Origin: Mesostigma viride
Lineage: Eukaryota > Streptophyta > Mesostigmatophyceae > Mesostigmatales > Mesostigmataceae
Direction: 5' to 3'
Assembly: GCA_009746045.1 (NCBI GenBank)
Contig: RPFO01001495.1
Location: 1 to 48,545, forward strand
Length of the DNA: 48,545 nucleotides
In this document: positions 42,153-48,545 of the stretch, in pieces
Layout: every line of letters starts with the position of its first letter
Position numbering within the stretch: the first letter of the stretch is position 1
Made by a program: the position numbers and the translations under genes
The notes under the pieces: model-generated
Database searches by the model: none
Seen by the model: the letters and a program-made list of their open reading frames with translations, nothing else
What the model was told of the DNA's origin: nothing

Positions 42153-45100
42153 TTAAGTCGGTGCCGGCCCCTCCGGGGCTTCATCCTTGATCACCAGCGT
42201 AGTAAGCCACTTGTCGAGCTCCTTGCTCATCCTGATGTCGGCACACATTCCGTCGCTGCGCACGCGTGCTTCTAGCCGGAGAGCCGGAGCGACGCAGAGA
42301 TAGCAATTCACAAGCTCGGGCTGGCGTGACGGTGGCCAATCCTCAACGTTGAGCGTGAAATGCAGGGGGTCATGCTTATCCCGCTTCCAAATCCGAACGG
42401 GAAGAATGCCGTTCCCGGCGAGGAACAGCTCCTTCTCCCGTCCGTTCCGGCCCTCGACCCACCTCTCGAAGTTCTCGTCTAACACGATCGGCCCGGCTTC
42501 GCTTACAACCTCAGCCAACCAGAACGGGTGGATGGGATCGTGATCCGTGTCCTTGTCCGATGGAACTGCCACATAGTCGTGGAGTCTCATCTGCCGGCCC
42601 ATCGCCTCCCGCTTGTCCTTCAGCTGCTCCCCCCGCGTCACCATGCGAACCGGAGGGTTGGGCTGGCTCGGTGGCAGCAAACGGACAGTTTTCATCGAGC
42701 TTCCTGCATCATTGAACTCGATGATAAACGACCACTCGCTTAGACATCCCTCAAACCGCCCAGCCAAACAGGGCGGACAGTAGCAGGAATAGCGCCTAAT
42801 CATCAAAAGGCCAGGGTCGGACTTGTCCAGTCGCCACCAATGCGCCTTCTTGATGCCAGGCACCTCCTCAACCTCCGCGCGTCGGCCGGACTCGACGTCC
42901 TGTCATCAAATAGTTAGGACAAAAAGAATACCGTTCAAATTAGCAAAATTGACCAAAAACCAATAAAACAGGGTATAGCTGCAGAGAGACCCCTTAAAAA
43001 AAAAATTAACGACAAGACATCAAGTGATCAAAATTCGACACAGGGTATAGCTGCAGAGAGACCCCATTCGAATCATAATAACAACGTACGACAAGATATC
43101 AAGTGATCAAAATTCGACACAGGGTATAGCTGCAGAGAGACCCCATTCGAATCATAATAACAACGTACGACAAGATATCAAGTGATCGAAATTCGACACA
43201 GGGTATAGCTGCAGAGAGACCCCTTCATACCGAAAGAACAAGCGAAATTTCATACCTAAAAGAAAAGCAACCCATGACAGTATATAGGGTCTCTCTGCAG
43301 AGATACCTTTATTGGGTTTGAATTTTTATAGAACAGCGGCAGTTGACGTCTTAAAACCTGAAATAACACAAATTCCGTACCGGGGGTAAAAGGAAGAAGT
43401 GGCGAGTGACGTTCTCGGCCCGCGCGCGGGCCGACTCCCTGCTCGATGTCTTGCCGCCCTGCCAGTTCTGGTTCAAGTAGGCGACTAGCTGGTGGGTCTC
43501 AAGTATGTGCTGGTTTTCGGGAATCCTCTGCATTTCCCTCAAGACGCACTTGCACTTCGCTCCTTGACCATCCACCTCCCCCTTCCCATGCTGCTCCCCC
43601 ATGTAGTGGAACTCAAAGGCCTGCAGGTCGGGATCCCCCATGAGCAGACCGTTAATCTGGTTAATCACGTACCTGGACTTAAACTGCACCGCGCAGTTGT
43701 CCGAGCACATGTACAGGTTTCGCACCTCTACCCCTACTTCTACCCGCAGGGTTTCCAGAATCTTGCGAAGAGCGTATACGAGTGCGCGCTCGCCCCGCTT
43801 GATACTGGAATCCCCCAGGAAAAAGAAGACGCGCTTTTCCAGCTCGCCGTTGAGCCGATAACGCACGATCATGGGCATCAGGATGTGGCTGCGCTTGTGG
43901 AAGTACTGCGACTGCAGTTGGACGTAGCTGCTGTTCTCGTAGTTCTCGGCCCAGTCGCCGTGCACGAGCACGTCCCCCTCTCTCAGATTCTTCTCCCGAT
44001 CCTTGATTGTATCCGCCTGCGACCAGGCCGTAAAGCAGTGCACGGTGAACTTGTCCCACATCTTAAGAATCTCGTCCCGCAGCTCAGCTGGGGTGGACCT
44101 CATTTGGACTTGCTCGGGCCGCTTCACCTTCTTCGCCGCCCTGCCATCGGTCTCGCCCTGTTTCGCAAAGGTCCGCAGACAGTTTCGATTTGCAATAAAA
44201 TCGCATTTCGATAAGATAACTGCAACTCACAAAGGGTCTCGCTGCAGCTATAGGTCACAAAAAAAAAAGTCAACAACATATTAACGGAGAAATAAAATCG
44301 AAACCAACTCACATTCACCCGTCGGGTCACAGTCTGCTCCACCATCTCGAACTTGAACCAATTCAGAATCTCCGTGGAATTCTTGTCCCGATCACACTGC
44401 ACCCAGTTATTATGGATGCCGCATGATTCCTCAGGACAGAACCCCTCCACACACGCCATCTTCAGTATGCGGTGAACCCTCTCCGTCCTCGGCACCCCAT
44501 CTTCGTCCTCCACCAGCCTCTCAGAAATGTCGAGGTCTTCCAGGTCCCGTCCCCGCCATTCATCTTCCCCCTCCCCCTCTTCCATCCCCCCGCCCATTCC
44601 GCCCCCTTCACGCAGCCCGTTATCCCTGCCGTCAGTCTCGGCGGACACCGGGCAGTGAAAGTGCTTGATCCAGTCCGTCGAGTGAATGGCTTTCCACATT
44701 CCGCAAGTACCGTCCGGCTCTCTGTACTTGGAGCATCCCGCACACTCCGCGCCACACTTGCAGTTCTTGCCGTGGTTCGCATTGGAGTGCTTGGTCCACG
44801 CCCCCATGGCCGACTGCATGGTGACGTGCTTCTCACACGCGCACAGGTTCCTCTCCTTCCACTTGCCCTTGATGCAATCGGGCGCGTATTTGCAGAAGGT
44901 CGTGTAGCCCACGTGAATGCCCACGTCCTTATCATACTGGTTACTCCTTTTGTTCCAGTACGCATGCTTTTCGAGAAAGTGATTGTACATGTCCTCCTTG
45001 GAGGTCATGTAATAGCGCGCTCCCTCAACGGCGACGAGCACCCCGTGATTGCCACGACCCTCCCTGCTGTAAGTGCGCTTGACATCCTTCATCTGGGAGG

Positions 45101-46237
45101 AGGCGCGCGACTCATCATCGTGCATCCACGCGTCCACTATCGCGTCAATCACGAATTGCGGCAAAGGGCGCCCCTTGCGAGCCTGCGCGTGTCTGAGGTA
45201 GTCCAACTTCTGCTGCCTTCGTATCGCGCGAATTCCGCGAATCTTCTTGGCGTCCATCCCCGTCAGGTTCTCCAACTCCGCGGCCGAAAACTCCTTCTCC
45301 AAGTCGTCACCACAGTAAAGCGTGGACATCAGCACCATCCTGACGTCTCTGTCTGCGTCGCTTTTGGTCAGACCATCAAAAAAGCCGTTAATCCGAGCCA
45401 CCCAGAACCTGTTCAGTTCTGCCATCCGCTCCTGATTGTAAAGCTTTTTCGCCTCCTCATGATACTTCCCGTGACCTAGTTCAGCGGCCCTAGAGTTAAA
45501 GCCAGCAATCATCTGGTCGAAAGCCGGCCCCCGCCCCTCGGGTTTTGTCATCGCCTGAGCCGCTTCAAACGCCTGGTCAGCGAAATATTCCCCAATAACC
45601 CTCTTTGATTTCGAGTATTCTCCCGGCCGCTTGACTTCCTTGGCTTCAGGCTGCGCTGGATTCTGGTTCTCATCTCCGAAAACCCTTTTTGCGCCAGTTG
45701 ACTGCTTCGTCCCGGTGTTCAACTTAATTGCACTGAATCCTGGACGACCGGACGCAAGGGCGAAAACTCCCACCCGTTCGCGTGCTGCATGCCATGACGA
45801 CCGGCACAACGAAATCCATGCAAATCGAGTATCGTTGGGAAAAGCGACAATTACAGACAAAGTTCGAAAGTGTATCATTTTTTACCACGATTGGGGTCTA
45901 GCTGCAGCTAGACCCTTAGAGGGGCTTTTTCCGTTAGACGAAAAGATTACCTGATGTGGTGAACTTAGCATACCCCGACCAAGATTGGGGTCTCGCTGCA
46001 GCTAGACCCTTCATTGCGGCGTGCGATTGTTAAATCACAGACTTCTGATTCATTAATTTTATAGCAACCATAAAGAGGGTCTAGCTGCAGCGAGACCCTT
46101 GAATTTAAGCTATTGCTTGTGGTTATAAATGGTCTAGCTGCAGAGAGACCCCAATAAGGACGAAAAGATTTCAGGTTTTCCTCACCTTCGCGGCTCATTC
46201 TCTTATTAGTTCTCCCAGAACACTCAGATACCTGCAT
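42153..46237 (-). CDS. Intron-containing DDD transposase-like protein (1015 aa, four exons)
   Basis: Proposed exons are 46237-46186, 45784-44313, 44157-43381 and 42899-42153. All three introns obey GT-AG, the reading frame closes across all joins, and the total is 1016 codons with stop. The start is ATG in MQVSECSGRTNKR; a second ATG (MSRE) lies 13 codons on. Residues about 18-100 are basic. A Cys/His-rich region in exon 2 (NLCACEKH; CKCGAECAGCSKY; CGMWKAIH; HFHCP) may bind zinc and DNA. Exon 3 holds three spaced acidic motifs: GDWAENY (D about 576), SDNCAVQFK (D about 661) and HGKGEVDGQG (D about 704), as expected for an RNase H-fold transposase. Exon 4 begins VPGIKKAHWW and has CYCPPC...C. 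I recall uncharacterised animal and protist proteins with GDxAENY, SDG-A-QFK and HGKG-VDG motifs, but cannot name the superfamily. Acts presumably on the GGGTGGTCCCACG termini. Confidence 0.75.
42960..43315. repeat. Palindrome array inside transposase intron 3
   Basis: Four copies of GGGTATAGCTGCAGAGAGAC (starting at about 42971, 43042, 43122 and 43200), partly in a roughly 79-bp tandem unit with ATCAAGTGATC and AATTCGACAC. A further inverted-type copy CTCTCTGCAGAGATACC lies near 43290. All lie within the 43380-42900 intron. Confidence 0.9.
44158..44312 (-). other. Transposase intron 2 with one palindrome
   Basis: A 155-bp intron, donor GTGAGT and acceptor AAACAG. It contains GGGTCTCGCTGCAGCTATAG near 44234. 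Confidence 0.75.
45785..46185 (-). other. Transposase intron 1 with four palindromes
   Basis: Donor GTGAGG after CGCGAAG and acceptor GCATGCAG. Palindrome copies centre on CTGCAG near 45903, 45999, 46086 and 46140, with arms GGGTCT and AGACCC or variants. The spacing is irregular (about 95, 87 and 54 bases). Confidence 0.75.
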
Positions 46238-46597
46238 GGCGAGAATAACAAAAATAACACAGTAGCATTGATAAAATTGTTTATCAGAAAATATATATAC
46301 TAATTACAGTATATTTTGCAAAAGATTTTATAATATATTGTGAATAGCATGGTTAAATTCCACATACTTTAATAATATGGTATGTTAAAGTATATAGAAT
46401 CATTATTTAGTAAATCATTTACAAGAAAAAGTGGTATAGACTATTATTATTATATAGTTCGGCAATCTATGATAGTAAGACATACCGGATGTCAGGTTTA
46501 TCAGCGGCCTCCAGGGCTATAGCGTCTCGCTGCAGCGTGACCGTTTGGTGCTATGACTGATTTCAGTAGATGTGCAGAAAAAAATTTATTTCCATGA
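46238..46597. other. AT-rich spacer upstream of the transposase gene
   Basis: Probable promoter region of the minus-strand transposase gene. It is rich in TATA-like words, none of which I can single out. One palindrome variant (CGTCTCGCTGCAGCGTGACC) lies near 46523. Confidence 0.4.
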
Positions 46598-46668
46598 CCA
46601 CACCAGGAATCGAACCCAGAACCTCATTGTACATTTCTGCATGGTAACGATGTCAGCCAAACATCCGA
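46598..46668 (-). ncRNA. tRNA-like sequence with pol III A and B boxes
   Basis: On the minus strand GGTTCGATTCC (46616-46606) is a perfect B box, with a 5-bp T-stem possible around TTCGATT. TGGCTGACATCG (46659-46648) is an A-box candidate 43 bases upstream. The acceptor and anticodon stems do not fold well, so it is more likely the head of a tRNA-derived SINE or a relic than a working tRNA. Confidence 0.4.
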
Positions 46669-46976
46669 ATGTTCCCAGGTAAATGGGCTGGAGGTCGTCT
46701 CTTTTTATACCTGCGGCCACAAGCACGGGTGACGGCATATTGGATGTCGTCCAATCCGCTAGCTTGGTTCCAAAAGATGGGATCGAGCTTTTGCACCAGC
46801 GCCGCGCTTCCAGTTTTCAGTTCCGTGGGGAGGAACGAGGATGCCACGTTTCCAATTTTTTCAATACCGTTCAGCCCTGTGACGCCGCGTCCGTTTTGCG
46901 AATTGCGACCGTCCCATCGCCCATCGAAAAAGAAGCGCAGCCGCAGAGAGACCCCATAGCTGATACGAGCTGCCAT
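46653..46976 (-). CDS. Possible exon of a further transposon gene, unknown function
   Basis: The frame contains NGIEKIGNVASSFLPTELKT, then GSAALVQKLDPIFWNQASGL and DDIQYAVTRACGRR, where CGCAG is followed by a donor-like GTATAAAA. It is similar in DNA and protein to the remnant at 31983-32216 in the first element, which argues for real coding. The start MAARISYGVSLRL overlaps a degenerate palindrome (GGGTCTCTCTGCGGCTGCGC), so the true upstream boundary may be an intron. Confidence 0.4.
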   Translation of the reverse strand: MAARISYGVSLRLRFFFDGRWDGRNSQNGRGVTGLNGIEKIGNVASSFLPTELKTGSAALVQKLDPIFWNQASGLDDIQYAVTRACGRRYKKRRPPAHLPGNIRMFG

Positions 46977-47137
46977 ATCGTTTCGACGTTTGCATGCTAC
47001 CTGCTGGATTATAAAATCCTACGTTGATACCTGCCTGGTGCCGGAAGTTTACAAGGAAATCGGTCTGCTTTCGCCGCACAACGAAAAAAAGGTGAGCTTT
47101 TGCCGCATCCTGGATGGTAGGCTGACTAAAATTGTTC
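46977..47137. repeat. 160-bp direct repeat, copy 1
   Basis: From ATATCGTTTCGACGTTTGCA to GGTAGGCTGACTAAAATTGT. Copy 2 is at 47543-47700. The copies are about 80-85% alike by eye. Confidence 0.85.
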
Positions 47138-47542
47138 TATCAAAAACGGCAACTAAACAGCGCATGCACGCCGACGACACAGTTAGCCAGCTGGGCGAAG
47201 ACATGTCCTTGCTGCCATCGCAAGAAACTCTATGTTGCAGCAAGAGTGATAAAAATGTCTGGCTTCCTTCTTTTCGTTGCTAGCTAAACCCTGCAGACAT
47301 CTCGGTAGAGTCAGCTAAGCCGATCCTAATCCACATCTGGCATCCATCCCTTTAGTCTAGTTGCCATGGAGCGTTTCTTGGTCTCGCACATGTCGATCAT
47401 GGTGGTGCTAGGCTTTCACTTGGGTCACCCTTTCCATGTTTGCTATGCCTTTGGTCTGGTTAGGTTATAGGTGTAGATGTGCACATACTGCATTTGCTGC
47501 GTTTCTAATCGGTGCTCCTGTTTGATGCTTTTTTTCCCCTTC
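47138..47542. other. Spacer between the direct repeats
   Basis: 405 bases. No domain recognised. The two short ORFs here overlap the repeats and show no support. Confidence 0.5.
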
Positions 47543-47700
47543 ATATCGTTTCGACGTTTGCATGCTACCTGCCGGATTATAACATCGGACGTTGCTACCT
47601 GCCTGCATAACGATAGTTTGCAAGAAATCTTCATTTTGCCGAAACACAAAAAAAGGTGATCTTTTGCCGCAACGTGGATGGTAGGCTGACTAAAATTGTG
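47543..47700. repeat. 160-bp direct repeat, copy 2
   Basis: Partner of 46977-47137. Its last bases (CTAAAATTGTGCTGCTACG) run straight into the terminal minisatellite. Confidence 0.85.
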
Positions 47701-48545
47701 CTGCTACGTATCAATACATGTGGGGGGGTGCTGCTACGTATCAATACATGTGGGGGGGTGCTGCTACGTATCAATACATGTGGGGGGTGCTGCTACGTAT
47801 CAATACACGTGGGGGGGTGCTGCTACGTATCAATACATGTGGGGGGGTGCTGCTACGTATCAATACATGTGGGGGGTGCTGCTACGTATCAATACATGTG
47901 GGGGGTGCTGCTACGTATCAATACATGTGGGGGGGTGCTGCTACGTATCAATACATGTGGGGGGTGCTGCTACGTATCAATACATGTGGGGGGTGCTGCT
48001 ACGTATCAATACATGTGGGGGGGGCTGCTACGTATCAATACATGTGGGGGGGTGCTGCTACGTATCAATACATGTGGGGGGGTGCTGCTACGTATCAATA
48101 CATGTGGGGGGGTGCTACGTATCAATACATGTGGGGGGTGCTGCTACGTATCAATACATGTGGGGGGTGCTGCTACGTATCAATACATGTGGGGGGGTGC
48201 TGCTACGTATCAATACATGTGGGGGGGTGCTGCTACGTATCAATACATGGGGGGGGCTGCTACGTATCAATACATGTGGGGGGTGCTGCTACGTATCAAT
48301 ACATGGGGGGGGTGCTGCTACGTATCAATACATGTGGGGGGGTGCTGCTACGTATCAATACATGTGGGGGGGTGCTGCTACGTATCAATACATGTGGGGG
48401 GTGTGCTGCTACGTATCAATACATGTGGGGGGGTGCTGCTACGTATCAATACATGTGGGGGGGGCTGCTACGTATCAATACATGTGGGGGGGGCTGCTAC
48501 GTTATCAATACATGTGGGGGGGCTACTACGTATCAATACATGTGG
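47700..48545. repeat. 30-bp minisatellite GCTGCTACGTATCAATACATGTGGGGGG
   Basis: About 28 units differing almost only in G-run length (6-8). There is one CTG deletion near 48113, one ACACGT variant near 47808 and one inserted T near 48502. Each unit contains the self-complementary words TACGTA and ACATGT. It runs off the window edge. Confidence 0.97.

Larger units (their letters stand above)
40447..46976. mobile_element. Second large transposon of the same family (right end not found)
   Basis: It starts with the same terminus as 26033 and shares about 460 bp of subterminal sequence with it. It carries a small gene, the four-exon transposase-like gene and an upstream exon, all on the minus strand and read toward this terminus. 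CTGCAG-centred palindromes occur in the introns and spacers, as in the first element. No inverted copy of the terminus is seen to its right in the window. The end coordinate only marks the last supported coding block. Confidence 0.65.

Noticed and set aside
43492-45479. Plus-strand ORFs of 240 and 335 codons opposite the transposase exons
   Set aside because: The minus strand carries the conserved motifs and consistent splice sites. The plus-strand translations are GC-driven shadows.
46598-46668. Functional tRNA gene
   Set aside because: The B box and T-stem fit, but no convincing acceptor or anticodon stem can be formed.

Overview
This is a repeat-rich nuclear window from a eukaryote. Supporting signs are GT-AG introns inside a long gene, a U6 snRNA-derived sequence, Ty3- and Ty1-type LTR retrotransposons, a LINE fragment, several minisatellites and a kilobase-scale GGGA satellite. 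An alga of the plant lineage, or another protist with a large genome, is plausible. No single-copy host gene identifies the taxon, so this stays an inference.

Layout. 1-5440 is an almost pure purine (GGGA/GGAT) satellite, followed by a TGACA-rich stretch. 6474-22207 is a complete Ty3/gypsy element on the minus strand, with a CCATT target duplication and LTRs of 570 and 572 bp. It reads LTR, a small ORF with an RNase H1/viroplasmin-type hybrid-binding domain, gag, a zinc knuckle, protease-RT-RNase H, integrase with a chromodomain-like tail, then a decayed extra ORF. A younger 4989-bp copia-type element with gag and protease only (12009-16997, apparently identical 745-bp LTRs, CTGAT duplication) sits inside its RNase H domain. 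22310-24150 is a CCTGCCTGCCCCC minisatellite. It contains a diverged paralogue of the gypsy insertion site without the element.

26033-37290 is bounded by inverted copies of a 65-80 bp terminal sequence starting GGGTGGTCCCACGCGG and flanked by AGCT on both sides. Inside is a large, diverged inverted repeat centred near 32.1 kb. Its arms carry, in opposite orientation, arrays of a CTGCAG-centred palindrome, a 30-bp GCATGC minisatellite and gene fragments. The left arm also carries a 381-codon ORF with a zinc finger and a restriction-like endonuclease domain. 38078-38733 is a U6/LINE chimeric retrogene with a 15-bp target duplication. A second GGGA satellite (39778-40446) abuts another copy of the same terminal sequence at 40447. 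This begins a related element running to the right, whose other end is not seen.

The second element encodes a predicted 1015-aa protein in four exons (46237-42153, minus strand). It has a Cys/His-rich region and a D-D-D catalytic arrangement (GDWAENY, SDN-AVQFK, HGKGEVDG) and is best read as the transposase. It also has a smaller gene next to the terminus and an upstream exon related to the centre of the first element. The same CTGCAG-centred palindromes fill its introns. The two elements thus appear to belong to one family of large, multi-gene, intron-containing DNA transposons, which is the most interesting system here. The window ends in a 30-bp minisatellite (47700-48545).
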